From assembly GCF_900104265.1 (NCBI RefSeq), contig NZ_FNJJ01000007.1, forward strand, positions 186,131-250,130: DNA of 64,000 nt, given 5' to 3'. Of this stretch, positions 37,762-45,667 are shown one piece after another (the first letter of the stretch is position 1; each line of letters begins with the position of its first letter). A program made the translations under genes and the position numbers. The notes under the pieces were generated by a model. The model searched no databases and had not been told where the DNA came from. It saw nothing but the letters and a program-made list of their open reading frames with translations. The stretch comes from Ectopseudomonas guguanensis. Its GTDB lineage: Bacteria > Pseudomonadota > Gammaproteobacteria > Pseudomonadales > Pseudomonadaceae.

Positions 37762-38604
37762 ATGACCCTCGAAATCGTTTCCAGCAACAAGAGCTTTGGC
37801 GGCTGGCACAAGCGCTATCGCCATCGCTCCAGCAGCCTCAACTGCGACATGGTGTTCGCCGTCTACCTGCCGCCGCAGGCCGAGCAGGGCGCCAAGCTGC
37901 CGGTGCTGTACTGGCTGAGCGGCCTGACCTGCACCGACGAGAACTTCATGCAGAAGGCCGGCGCCCAGCGCATGGCGGCCGAGCTGGGGCTGATCATCGT
38001 CGCGCCGGACACCAGCCCGCGCGGCGAGGGCGTGGCCGACGACGCCAATGGTGCCTATGACTTCGGTCTCGGCGCAGGTTTCTACGTCAATGCCACCCAG
38101 GAGCCCTTCGCGCGTCACTACCGCATGTACGACTACGTGGTGCAGGAACTGCCGGCATTGATCGAGGCCAATTTCCCGGTTTCGGACAAGCGTGGTATCG
38201 CTGGCCATTCCATGGGCGGCCACGGCGCATTGATCTGCGCGCTGAAGAACCCGGGGCGTTATCAGTCGGTATCGGCGTTCTCGCCGATCAGCAACCCGAT
38301 GAACTGCCCCTGGGGCGAGAAGGCCTTTTCCCTGTACCTGGGCGAGGAGCGTTCGCGCTGGCGCGAGTGGGATGCCAGCGTGCTGATCGCCGAAGCCAGC
38401 GAGAAACTGCCGATCCTGGTCGATCAGGGTGATCGCGACGACTTCCTCGAAGGCCAGCTCAAGCCCCAGGCATTGCAGGCTGCCGCCAAGGCCGCCGGTC
38501 ATCCGCTGACCCTGCGCATGCAGCCGGGCTATGACCACAGCTACTACTTCATCGCCAGTTTTATCGACGATCACCTGCGTCATCATGCCGGAGCGTTGGC
38601 GTAG
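37762..38604 (+). CDS. fghA: S-formylglutathione hydrolase
   Basis: Hydrolyses S-formylglutathione to formate and glutathione, completing formaldehyde detoxification. The 280-residue alpha/beta hydrolase has the nucleophile Ser150 in [10 protein letters not shown], the acid in DQGDRDDFL and the histidine in YDHSYYF. The [17 protein letters not shown] segment is typical of the family (esterase D/FrmB). It starts at 37762 just after a palindromic repeat, and its TAG stop lies inside the next copy of the same repeat family at 38601. Confidence 0.95.
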   Translation: MTLEIVSSNKSFGGWHKRYRHRSSSLNCDMVFAVYLPPQAEQGAKLPVLYWLSGLTCTDENFMQKAGAQRMAAELGLIIVAPDTSPRGEGVADDANGAYDFGLGAGFYVNATQEPFARHYRMYDYVVQELPALIEANFPVSDKRGIAGHSMGGHGALICALKNPGRYQSVSAFSPISNPMNCPWGEKAFSLYLGEERSRWREWDASVLIAEASEKLPILVDQGDRDDFLEGQLKPQALQAAAKAAGHPLTLRMQPGYDHSYYFIASFIDDHLRHHAGALA

Positions 38605-38661
38605 GGTGCGCTGTGCGCACCGGGGGGAACTCCAGCGCTCGGTGCGCACGGCGCACCCCAC
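38601..38661. repeat. GTAGGGTGCGC-family palindrome, copy 4, containing the fghA stop
   Basis: GTAGGGTGCGCTGTGCGCACC and GGTGCGCACGGCGCACCCCAC are the arms. The first TAG of the element (38602-38604) is the in-frame stop codon of fghA. With copy 3, it brackets the gene. Confidence 0.82.
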
Positions 38662-38674
38662 AGCAACACCCGGT

Positions 38675-38727
38675 GTAGCGCGGATGAAATCCGGGGGTGC
38701 GAATTTCCCGGATTTCATCCGGGCTAC
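38675..38727. repeat. GTAGCCCGGATG-family palindrome, copy 1
   Basis: GTAGCGCGGATGAAATCCGGG and CCCGGATTTCATCCGGGCTAC face each other around a short centre between fghA and ispF. A related copy lies at 55790. It is a second, distinct palindrome family in this window. Confidence 0.8.
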
Positions 38728-38748
38728 GAGGCAATGCGGTTAGAATCA

Positions 38749-38770
38749 CGCCCTGACTTTTTCAGGGCGT
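38749..38770 (+). promoter_or_regulatory. Hairpin immediately before ispF
   Basis: CGCCCTGA and TCAGGGCG pair perfectly around a CTTTT loop and end about ten bases before the ispF ATG. The intervening GTTGTTCTTT carries no Shine-Dalgarno sequence. A -10-like TAGAAT lies at 38741-38746. It could be an attenuator or influence initiation; function is unknown. Confidence 0.5.
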
Positions 38771-38778
38771 TGTTCTTT

Positions 38779-39252
38779 ATGCGTATCGGTCATGGCTATG
38801 ACGTACATCGTTTCGGCGAAGGCGATTTCATCACCCTCGGCGGCGTACGGATTCCCCATAAGTTCGGTCTTGTCGCTCACTCCGACGGTGACGTGCTGCT
38901 GCACGCGCTGAGCGATGCCCTGCTCGGTGCGGTGGCGCTGGGCGATATCGGCAAACATTTCCCCGATACCGATCCGACCTTCAAGGGCGCCGACAGCCGC
39001 GCACTGCTGCGCCATGTGATGAGCCTGGTGCAGGGCAAGGGCTACGCGGTGGGCAATGTCGACGCCACGATCATCGCCCAGGCGCCGAAGATGGCGCCGC
39101 ATATCCAGAGCATGCGCGAGCGCATCGCGGAAGATCTTGGCATCGAGCTGGATCAGGTCAACGTCAAGGCTACGACCACCGAGAAGCTGGGCTTCACCGG
39201 GCGCGAGGAAGGTATCGCGGTGCACGCCGTGGCCTTGCTGGTCAAGGCATGA
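38779..39252 (+). CDS. ispF: 2-C-methyl-D-erythritol 2,4-cyclodiphosphate synthase
   Basis: Cyclises CDP-ME 2-phosphate, the fifth MEP pathway step; a homotrimer with zinc. The 157-residue protein starts [16 protein letters not shown], with the DVH metal ligands near residues 8-10. It has [33 protein letters not shown] and ends [23 protein letters not shown]. The upstream in-frame start at 38734 overlaps a repeat region and is unlikely. It overlaps truD by four bases, beginning the ispF-truD-surE-pcm run. Confidence 0.96.
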   Translation: MRIGHGYDVHRFGEGDFITLGGVRIPHKFGLVAHSDGDVLLHALSDALLGAVALGDIGKHFPDTDPTFKGADSRALLRHVMSLVQGKGYAVGNVDATIIAQAPKMAPHIQSMRERIAEDLGIELDQVNVKATTTEKLGFTGREEGIAVHAVALLVKA

Positions 39253-40307
39253 ACGAGCTGCAGCTGCTGGGGCCGCGCGCCCATGGCGAGGCCTGCGGGC
39301 GCGCCGTGCTCAAGGCCACGGCCGAGGACTTTCAGGTCGACGAAGTACTGGACATCCCGCTCACGGGGCAGGGCGAGCACCTGTGGCTGTGGGTGGAAAA
39401 ACGCGGTCTGAATACCGAGGAAGCGGCGCGGCGCATCGCCCGTGCTGCCGGCCTGCCGCTCAAGGCGGTCAGCTACGCCGGGCTCAAGGATCGTCAGGCG
39501 CTGACCCGCCAGTGGTTCAGCCTGCACCTGCCGGGCAAGGCCGATCCCGATCTTGCCGCCGCACAGGGCGACGACCTGGCCATCCTGTGCAGCCAGCGGC
39601 ACAACCGCAAGCTGCAGCGTGGCGCCCATGCCGCCAACGGTTTCACCCTGCGCCTGACGGCCCTCGAAGCGGATCGTGAAGCGTTGGAGGCGCGTCTGCA
39701 GCGCATCGCCGAGCAGGGCGTGCCCAACTACTTCGGCCTGCAGCGCTTCGGTTTCGATGGCAGCAACGTCGTGCAGGCCCGTGACTTTGCCACGCGCCAG
39801 GAACTTCCGGTGCAGCGCAACCTGCGCTCGCGCCTGCTCTCGGCGGCGCGCAGTCACCTGTTCAACCAGGTACTGGCCAGGCGCGTGGCCGCCGGCACCT
39901 GGAACCAGGCACAGATCGGCGACCTGCTGGCCTTTACCGGCAGTCGCAGTTTCTTCATGGCGGGCGAGGCCGAATGCCATGACCCGCGCCTGGCCATTCT
40001 CGACCTGCATCCCACCGGGCCGCTGTGGGGCGACGGCGTGCTGCCGACCGACGGCGCTACCCGGCAGTTGGAGCAAACGGTGGCCGATGAGGCTGCGCAA
40101 CTGGTGCAATGGCTGGCCAAGGCGGACATGGCGCACGAACGGCGAATTCTGCGCCTCCCCATCGGCGGCCTGTCATGGCATTATCCCGAGCCCGATATTC
40201 TGCAACTTGCATTCGTCCTGCCGGCCGGGTGTTTCGCCACCGTGGTGGTGCGCGAATTGCTCGATCTGGTGCCAGCAGGGCAGACGGATACTCCATGCGA
40301 ATTCTGA
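39249..40307 (+). CDS. truD: tRNA pseudouridine(13) synthase
   Basis: Isomerises U13 to pseudouridine in glutamate tRNA. The 352-residue protein has the TruD catalytic segment [17 protein letters not shown] with its aspartate near residue 80, an N-terminal [25 protein letters not shown] block, NYFGLQRFG, and the TRUD-insert domain. It overlaps ispF by four bases and surE by thirteen bases, the longer overlap suggesting strong translational coupling. Confidence 0.95.
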   Translation: MNELQLLGPRAHGEACGRAVLKATAEDFQVDEVLDIPLTGQGEHLWLWVEKRGLNTEEAARRIARAAGLPLKAVSYAGLKDRQALTRQWFSLHLPGKADPDLAAAQGDDLAILCSQRHNRKLQRGAHAANGFTLRLTALEADREALEARLQRIAEQGVPNYFGLQRFGFDGSNVVQARDFATRQELPVQRNLRSRLLSAARSHLFNQVLARRVAAGTWNQAQIGDLLAFTGSRSFFMAGEAECHDPRLAILDLHPTGPLWGDGVLPTDGATRQLEQTVADEAAQLVQWLAKADMAHERRILRLPIGGLSWHYPEPDILQLAFVLPAGCFATVVVRELLDLVPAGQTDTPCEF

Positions 40308-41044
40308 TTTCCAACGACGACGGGGTGAACGCGCCCGGTATCGCCGCGTTGCACCAGGCGCTGGCCGACTACGCCGAGTGCGTGGTGATCGCCCCTGCCG
40401 AAGACAGGAGCGGTGCCAGCAGTGCGCTGACCCTCGACCGTCCGCTGCATCCGATGGCCCTGACCAACGGTTACATCAGCCTCAACGGCACGCCCACCGA
40501 TTGCGTGCACCTGGGGCTCAACGGCCTGCTCGAGCAGACGCCGGACATGGTCGTCTCCGGCATCAACCTGGGCGCCAATCTGGGCGATGACGTGCTCTAT
40601 TCCGGTACCGTCGCTGCGGCGCTGGAAGGCCGCTTCCTGAGCAGGCCGGCGTTCGCCTTTTCGCTGCTCTCGCGTCTTCCCGACAATCTGCCGACCGCCG
40701 CCTATTTCGCCCGCAAGCTGGTCGAAGCGCACGAGCGCCTCGACTTGCCGCTGCGCACCGTGCTCAACGTCAACGTGCCGAACCTGCCGCTGGAGCATAT
40801 CCGTGGCGTGCAGCTGACTCGTCTGGGCCACCGCGCGCGCGCAGCAGCGCCGGTCAAGGTGGTCAACCCGCGCGGCAAGGAAGGCTACTGGGTCGCCGCC
40901 GCCGGCGATGTCGAGGACGGCAGCCAGGGCACCGATTTCCATGCCGTGATGCAAGGCTATGTATCGATCACGCCGCTACGGCTCGATCGCACGTTCAATG
41001 AGGCTCTCGAAACTATGGATGGCTGGTTGGAGGGCATCTTCTGA
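40295..41044 (+). CDS. surE: 5'/3'-nucleotidase SurE
   Basis: A metal-dependent phosphatase acting on nucleoside monophosphates and exopolyphosphate, linked to stationary-phase survival. The 249-residue protein begins [19 protein letters not shown] with the metal-binding DD pair. It contains [28 protein letters not shown] and [26 protein letters not shown]. The ATG lies within the end of truD. It neighbours pcm and, further on, nlpD and rpoS, the conserved stationary-phase cluster. Confidence 0.97.
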   Translation: MRILISNDDGVNAPGIAALHQALADYAECVVIAPAEDRSGASSALTLDRPLHPMALTNGYISLNGTPTDCVHLGLNGLLEQTPDMVVSGINLGANLGDDVLYSGTVAAALEGRFLSRPAFAFSLLSRLPDNLPTAAYFARKLVEAHERLDLPLRTVLNVNVPNLPLEHIRGVQLTRLGHRARAAAPVKVVNPRGKEGYWVAAAGDVEDGSQGTDFHAVMQGYVSITPLRLDRTFNEALETMDGWLEGIF

Positions 41045-41718
41045 TGCGTGGCCAGGATGACATGCAGCGCCGCGGGATCGGCATGACCTCGCAGCGCACC
41101 CGTGAACGATTGATCCAGCGTCTCTACGAGGAAGGGCTGTCCAACGCGCGGGTGCTGGAAGTGATCCGCCGTACGCCGCGCCATCTGTTCGTCGACGAGG
41201 CACTGGCGCACCGCGCCTATGAAGATACCGCGCTGCCCATCGGCCATAACCAGACCATCTCCCAGCCCTACATGGTCGGGCGCATGACCGAGCTGTTGCT
41301 GGCCGCCGGCCCGCTGGACAAGGTGCTGGAGATCGGCACCGGCTCCGGCTACCAGACCGCCGTGCTGGCGCAGCTGGTGGAGCGGGTGTTCTCGGTCGAA
41401 CGCATTCAGGTGCTGCAGGACCGCGCCAAGGAGCGCCTGGCCGAACTCAGCCTGCGCAACGTGGTCTTTCGCTGGGGAGATGGTTGGGAAGGCTGGAATG
41501 CGCTCGGCCCCTACAACGGCATCATCGTCACGGCTGCTGCCGCACAGGTGCCGCAGGCCCTGCTCGATCAACTCGCGCCCGGCGGGCGTCTGGTCATCCC
41601 GGTCGGCAGCGGCGATGTGCAGCAGTTGCTGCTGATCGTGCGTGAAGAGGATGGTTTCTCCCGTCATGTGCTCGACGCGGTGCGCTTCGTGCCGCTACTC
41701 AACGGGCCACTGGCCTGA
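41044..41718 (+). CDS. pcm: Protein-L-isoaspartate O-methyltransferase
   Basis: Methylates L-isoaspartyl residues in aged proteins with S-adenosylmethionine to start their repair. The 224-residue protein has the SAM motif [18 protein letters not shown], the [19 protein letters not shown] substrate segment and the [27 protein letters not shown] block. I keep the ATG at 41044, which overlaps the surE stop and has GGAGG suitably upstream. The ATG at 41083 ([10 protein letters not shown], 211 residues) matches the shorter P. aeruginosa form as I recall it and is a real alternative. Confidence 0.93.
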   Translation: MRGQDDMQRRGIGMTSQRTRERLIQRLYEEGLSNARVLEVIRRTPRHLFVDEALAHRAYEDTALPIGHNQTISQPYMVGRMTELLLAAGPLDKVLEIGTGSGYQTAVLAQLVERVFSVERIQVLQDRAKERLAELSLRNVVFRWGDGWEGWNALGPYNGIIVTAAAAQVPQALLDQLAPGGRLVIPVGSGDVQQLLLIVREEDGFSRHVLDAVRFVPLLNGPLA

Positions 41719-41743
41719 CCGCTGTATCGCTCTGGAAGGATCC

Positions 41744-42682
41744 ATGAAGAAATATTTCCTGCTCTACGCCAAGGGCATGGCCATGGGCGCTGCCGATGTC
41801 GTGCCCGGTGTTTCCGGCGGCACCATCGCCTTCATCAGCGGCATCTATGACGAGCTGCTGCGCTCCATCGCCAGCATTCCCGAGGCGCTCATGCTGCTGT
41901 TGCACGGCCGCATCAAGGACGCCTGGCAGATGGCCAATGCGACCTTTCTGCTGGTGCTGTTCAGCGGCATAGTGACCAGCATCCTTACGCTCGCCCGCGT
42001 CATCACTTATCTGCTGCATCATCATCCGATTCCGGTTTGGTCGTTCTTCTTCGGCCTGATTCTGGTGTCCACCTATCTGGTAGGGCGCGAAATCGGGCGG
42101 TGGAACTGGAGCCGGGGGGTGAGCTTCGTGCTCGGTCTGGCCTTGGCCTACTGGATCACCGTCGCGGCACCCATGCAGTGGGGCAGCGACCTGCCGACCC
42201 TGTTCCTGGCTGGTGCCATCGCCATTTGCGCCATGATTCTGCCGGGTATCTCGGGCAGCTTCATCCTGCTGCTGCTCGGTCTGTACTCGGTGGTGCTGGG
42301 GGCGGTGAAGGACCTCAACCTGCTGGTTCTGGCTGTTTTCGCCAGCGGCTGCCTGGTCGGCCTGCTCAGCTTCGCGCGCCTGCTCAGCTGGCTGCTGTCG
42401 CGCTGGCGGGATCTCAGCCTGGCGTTTCTCTGCGGCCTGATGCTCGGCTCGCTGAACAAGGTCTGGCCCTGGAAGGAAACGCTGACCTGGCGTATCGACA
42501 GCAAGGGCGAGCAGGTGCCGCTGTTGCAGAACAACCTGCTGCCGGGGCAATTCGCCGATATCAGCGGCCAGGATCCACAACTGTTGTTTGCCGTGGTGCT
42601 GGCAATAGGCGGTATCGTTTTGGTGCTGGGCCTGGAGTGGCTGGCAGGTCGTCGGCCGGTCGATAATGGCCGAACGGAATAA
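41744..42682 (+). CDS. DUF368 membrane protein, PopT-type polyprenyl-phosphate transporter
   Basis: A 312-residue polytopic inner-membrane protein of the DUF368 family. It opens with the family signature KGMAMGAADVVPGVSGGTIAFISGIYDELL, repeated in degenerate form as ICAMILPGISGSFILLLLGLY near residue 165, the inverted-repeat re-entrant architecture of this fold. Recent work on other bacteria identified DUF368 proteins (PopT) as flippases that recycle undecaprenyl phosphate. That role here is by family membership. It lies between pcm and nlpD with an AAGGA ribosome-binding site. Confidence 0.85.
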   Translation: MKKYFLLYAKGMAMGAADVVPGVSGGTIAFISGIYDELLRSIASIPEALMLLLHGRIKDAWQMANATFLLVLFSGIVTSILTLARVITYLLHHHPIPVWSFFFGLILVSTYLVGREIGRWNWSRGVSFVLGLALAYWITVAAPMQWGSDLPTLFLAGAIAICAMILPGISGSFILLLLGLYSVVLGAVKDLNLLVLAVFASGCLVGLLSFARLLSWLLSRWRDLSLAFLCGLMLGSLNKVWPWKETLTWRIDSKGEQVPLLQNNLLPGQFADISGQDPQLLFAVVLAIGGIVLVLGLEWLAGRRPVDNGRTE

Positions 42683-42730
42683 TTGCGCCACAATAGGCGC
42701 CGTACTCGGAATCGTTCAGGGAGCAGTTGG

Positions 42731-43612
42731 GTGAGTTGCACCGTCCTTCACGTGCTAGTGCGCGCAGTCGCCGTCTTTCGCCTGCCGCTCGCCATGCTTG
42801 CCGCTTCGGCGTTGGCCGGTTGCGCCAGTTCGCCGCCAGGTGGCGTGCAGGTGGTCGATCGCGGGCACAATCAGGGGCGTGCTCCGGTCGTGCAGCGTCA
42901 GCCCGTACGCGACGGTCACTATGTCGTGCAGCGCGGCGATACCCTCTATTCCATTGCCTTTCGTTTCGGCTGGGACTGGAAGGCCCTGGCTGCCCACAAT
43001 GGCTTGCGCGACCCGTACATCATTCGCGTTGGCCAGACGATCCGTTTCGACAATCGCCCGATAGGCAGCAGCCAGCCGGCGGTGGCCTCTGCGCCGCCGG
43101 TGACCACTTCGCCCGTCGTTACCCAGCCGGCACAGAACCGCCCGCCAGTTGCCGTCACGGCCCCGCCTGCCACTCAGCCTGCGCGGCCACCCGTCGCCAA
43201 CACGCCGGCGACCACGCCGGTGACCCCGGTAACCCGCTCTGCCACCGGTTGGTCCTGGCCCACTCAGGGCACGGTGATCAGCCGTTTTTCCTCAAACGGT
43301 AGTTTGAATAAAGGCATTGATATCGCCGGGGAATTAGGACAGCCTGTTTTAGCTGCGTCTGACGGATCAGTGGTATACGCCGGGAGTGGTTTGCGGGGCT
43401 ACGGCGAGTTGATCATCATCAAACACAGCGACACCTACGTAAGTGCTTACGGTCATAACCGCAGGTTGTTGGTACGGGAGGGGCAGCAGGTCAAAGCCGG
43501 GCAAAGCATTGCCGAAATGGGTTCCACAGGGGCCGACCGGGTGAAGCTGCACTTCGAGATTCGCCGCCAAGGTAAACCTGTCGATCCGCTGCAATATCTG
43601 CCACGTCGTTGA
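42731..43612 (+). CDS. nlpD: Murein hydrolase activator NlpD, lipoprotein
   Basis: An outer-membrane lipoprotein that activates the amidase AmiC at division. From the GTG at 42731 (preceded by AGGGAG), the 293-residue precursor has a signal sequence ending LAGC with the lipidated Cys at 31. A LysM domain follows (HYVVQRGDTLYSIAFRFGWDWKALAAHNGL), then a Pro/Ala/Thr-rich linker and a LytM/M23 domain. The LytM domain is degenerate: HxGxD is replaced by NKGID and HLHFE by KLHFE, so it should be catalytically dead. About 85 bases around 43286-43370 switch to rare AT-rich codons, including two TTA, marking the embedded rpoS promoter. Confidence 0.93.
   Translation: MSCTVLHVLVRAVAVFRLPLAMLAASALAGCASSPPGGVQVVDRGHNQGRAPVVQRQPVRDGHYVVQRGDTLYSIAFRFGWDWKALAAHNGLRDPYIIRVGQTIRFDNRPIGSSQPAVASAPPVTTSPVVTQPAQNRPPVAVTAPPATQPARPPVANTPATTPVTPVTRSATGWSWPTQGTVISRFSSNGSLNKGIDIAGELGQPVLAASDGSVVYAGSGLRGYGELIIIKHSDTYVSAYGHNRRLLVREGQQVKAGQSIAEMGSTGADRVKLHFEIRRQGKPVDPLQYLPRR
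43293..43306 (+). promoter_or_regulatory. PsrA box of the rpoS promoter, inside nlpD
   Basis: CAAAC-GGTA-GTTTG is a perfect match to the published PsrA operator G/CAAAC-N2-4-GTTTG/C. In P. putida and P. aeruginosa PsrA activates rpoS from such a site in the nlpD coding region, a few hundred bases upstream of rpoS. Here the box is 408 bases before the rpoS start. Confidence 0.82.
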
Positions 43613-43713
43613 TCCGTCGCTGACCCGTTCCATCACGTAGGAGGGACGGGCTCAGGTGTGGCCAGGACGGTTCCGCCAGAGCCTGTTGTCGAACTCAGCT
43701 AAGGACAACAACA

Positions 43714-44721
43714 ATGGCTCTCATCAAAAAAGAAGCGCCGGAGTTTGACGTCGACGATGAGCTGCTCCTGATGGAGCCTGGCATCGTTTTCGGCGAGGTT
43801 CAGGGCGATGACGTAGAGGCACCGGCCGTACGTACCAAGGCCAAGAGCGCCACACCCTCCAAGCAGCACAAATACATCGACTACACCCGGGCGCTCGACG
43901 CCACTCAGCTTTACCTCAACGAAATCGGTTTTTCCCCACTGCTGACTCCCGAAGAGGAGGTCCACTTCGCGCGCCTGGCGCAGAAGGGCGATCCTGCCGG
44001 GCGCAAGCGCATGATCGAGAGCAACCTGCGTCTGGTGGTGAAAATCGCCCGGCGTTACGTCAATCGTGGCCTTTCCCTGCTCGATCTGATCGAGGAGGGC
44101 AACCTGGGCCTGATTCGTGCCGTCGAGAAGTTCGATCCGGAGCGGGGGTTCCGTTTTTCGACTTATGCAACCTGGTGGATTCGCCAGACCATCGAACGCG
44201 CCATCATGAACCAGACGCGAACCATCCGTCTGCCGATTCATGTGGTCAAGGAACTCAACGTCTACCTGCGTGCGGCGCGTGAACTGACCCAGAAACTCGA
44301 CCACGAGCCTTCCGCGGAAGAAATTGCCAACCTGCTGGAAAAACCGGTGGGTGAGGTCAAGCGCATGCTCGGCCTCAATGAACGGGTGTCCTCGGTAGAC
44401 GTCTCGCTCGGCCCGGATTCGGACAAGACCCTGCTCGACACCCTGACCGACGACCGGCCGACCGATCCCTGTGAGCTGTTGCAGGACGATGACCTGTCAC
44501 AGAGCATCGACCAGTGGCTGTCGGACCTGACCGATAAACAGCGCGAAGTCGTCGTGCGTCGCTTCGGCCTGCGCGGGCACGAGAGCTGTACCCTGGAGGA
44601 AGTGGGGCAGGAGATCGGCCTGACCCGCGAGCGCGTGCGGCAGATTCAGGTCGAGGCGCTCAAGCGCCTACGCGAGATCCTGGAAAAGAACGGCCTGTCC
44701 AGCGATGCCTTGTTCCAGTAG
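43714..44721 (+). CDS. rpoS: RNA polymerase sigma factor RpoS (sigma-38)
   Basis: The stationary-phase and general-stress sigma factor. The 335-residue protein has region 1.2 ([21 protein letters not shown]), region 2 ([35 protein letters not shown], -10 recognition), region 3 and region 4.2 ([29 protein letters not shown], -35 recognition). The main promoter appears to lie inside nlpD with a PsrA box. A 101-base gap with AAGGA precedes the start. It is followed by its own terminator and then by rsmZ, whose product acts in the same growth-phase network. Confidence 0.98.
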   Translation: MALIKKEAPEFDVDDELLLMEPGIVFGEVQGDDVEAPAVRTKAKSATPSKQHKYIDYTRALDATQLYLNEIGFSPLLTPEEEVHFARLAQKGDPAGRKRMIESNLRLVVKIARRYVNRGLSLLDLIEEGNLGLIRAVEKFDPERGFRFSTYATWWIRQTIERAIMNQTRTIRLPIHVVKELNVYLRAARELTQKLDHEPSAEEIANLLEKPVGEVKRMLGLNERVSSVDVSLGPDSDKTLLDTLTDDRPTDPCELLQDDDLSQSIDQWLSDLTDKQREVVVRRFGLRGHESCTLEEVGQEIGLTRERVRQIQVEALKRLREILEKNGLSSDALFQ

Positions 44722-44739
44722 TTCGATTTCCTGATCAGC

Positions 44740-44763
44740 AACCCGGCTTCGGCCGGGTTTTTT
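44740..44763 (+). terminator. Intrinsic terminator after rpoS
   Basis: AACCCGGC-TTC-GGCCGGGTTTTTT: a strong hairpin and T-run that isolates rsmZ from rpoS read-through. Confidence 0.92.
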
Positions 44764-44774
44764 ATGCGCGGTCA

Positions 44775-44792
44775 TGTAAGTCATTGCTTACA
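44775..44792 (+). promoter_or_regulatory. GacA upstream activating sequence of rsmZ
   Basis: TGTAAGTCATTGCTTACA is a perfect 18-base palindromic match to the GacA consensus TGTAAG-N6-CTTACA. It lies about 190 bases before the inferred rsmZ start, as in other pseudomonads. The AT-rich stretch between (about 44838-44890) is suitable for bending or H-NS-like (MvaT) and IHF binding. Confidence 0.95.
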
Positions 44793-44964
44793 GATGCTGT
44801 CAGTGTTCGTGCTGGATGCTTGGGGGATATCCTGCTTTCTTATCCGCTTAATCTATTAAGTTTCTGTTTTTCAATGACTTTTAAAAAGTGGCAGATTGAG
44901 TGTGAACCCTTTTCGGGCAATTCACTCGGGTTGTATTGGATGCTGCAGCGGCTAATATCGATTC

Positions 44965-45098
44965 CGTGCTCAGGGACAAGCACAGGTCATCAGGATGATG
45001 ATCAGGACTATCGCAAGACGCGATCCATCAGGACGATGAGTTGGGAAACAAAGGGATTAGGGAATAAAAGCGGGCGGCGCAAGCCGCCCCTTTTTTTG
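44965..45098 (+). ncRNA. rsmZ: Small regulatory RNA RsmZ
   Basis: RsmZ sequesters the translational repressor RsmA/CsrA. Seven GGA motifs occur in about 90 bases (44974, 44993, 45005, 45031, 45044, 45054, 45061). Several sit in hairpin loops: GTGCT-CAGGGACA-AGCAC at 44966-44983, CATC-AGGAT-GATG at 44988-45000 and CATC-AGGAC-GATG at 45026-45038. The RNA ends in GGGCGGC-GCAA-GCCGCCC plus seven T. A TAATAT -10 at 44953-44958 puts the start near 44965. The place between rpoS and fdxA is the conserved rsmZ locus. The exact 5' end is inferred. Confidence 0.93.
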
Positions 45099-45163
45099 TC
45101 TGCGATTTCCGAAGGCGAGTCTTCGCGCTCGCGCAAGCGCTGAAAGATCCCCGTGCAGAAACG

Positions 45164-45193
45164 AAAAGACCCGCGCTTGGCGGGTCTTCGTGT
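45164..45193 (-). terminator. Terminator of fdxA
   Basis: On the minus strand AAGACCCGCC-AAGC-GCGGGTCTTTTCGTTT forms a good hairpin and T-rich tail 10-40 bases after the fdxA stop. Its symmetry may also stop rsmZ read-through. Confidence 0.8.
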
Positions 45194-45204
45194 TTCTGGC
45201 GAGC

Positions 45205-45528
45205 CTAGCGCTCCAGATACTGCAGCTTGTCCTTCACGCCGTCCCATTCTTCGGCGTCCGGCAGTGCTTCCTTCTTCTCGGTGATGTTCGGCCAGACTTC
45301 CGCCAGGTCGGCGTTGAGCTCAATGTATTCCTGCATGTCCTCCGGTACTTCATCCTCGGAGAAGATCGCCTGAGCCGGGCACTCGGGTTCGCACAGGGCG
45401 CAATCGATGCACTCGTCCGGGTGGATCACCAGGAAATTCGGGCCTTCATAGAAGCAGTCAACCGGGCAGACTTCCACGCAGTCGGTGTATTTGCATTTGA
45501 CGCAGTTGTCGGTAACGACGAAGGTCAT
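45205..45528 (-). CDS. fdxA: Ferredoxin I, seven-iron type
   Basis: A small electron carrier of 107 residues. The cysteines C9, C17, C21 and C50 and the set C12/C25 and C40, C43, C46 ([32 protein letters not shown]) fit a 7Fe ferredoxin with one [3Fe-4S] and one [4Fe-4S] cluster. The long acidic C-terminal extension is typical of the Azotobacter/Pseudomonas FdxA group. The gene is monocistronic, convergent with rsmZ and followed by a terminator. The partner enzyme is not known from the sequence. Confidence 0.95.
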   Translation of the reverse strand: MTFVVTDNCVKCKYTDCVEVCPVDCFYEGPNFLVIHPDECIDCALCEPECPAQAIFSEDEVPEDMQEYIELNADLAEVWPNITEKKEALPDAEEWDGVKDKLQYLER

Positions 45529-45667
45529 GTCTGATTCTCTCCTCGGGCGGCGGCCTGGACCCTTTCTGCGAAGGGCTGCCAGGCGCTCGGTCTATGGCCG
45601 CGGCTCAGGCTGTAAACCGGGCGGTCGTAAAATTGCGCGCGATTCTAGCAGCTTGTTGTAGTGAGCG

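Noticed and set aside
42810..43612. NlpD as an active LytM endopeptidase
   Set aside because: The metal-ligand motifs HxGxD and HxH are replaced by NKGID and KLHFE, so it is an activator and not a hydrolase.
44784..45143. A 119-codon frame after rpoS
   Set aside because: It overlaps the rsmZ promoter and RNA, lacks a ribosome-binding site and looks non-coding; the RNA explains the interval.
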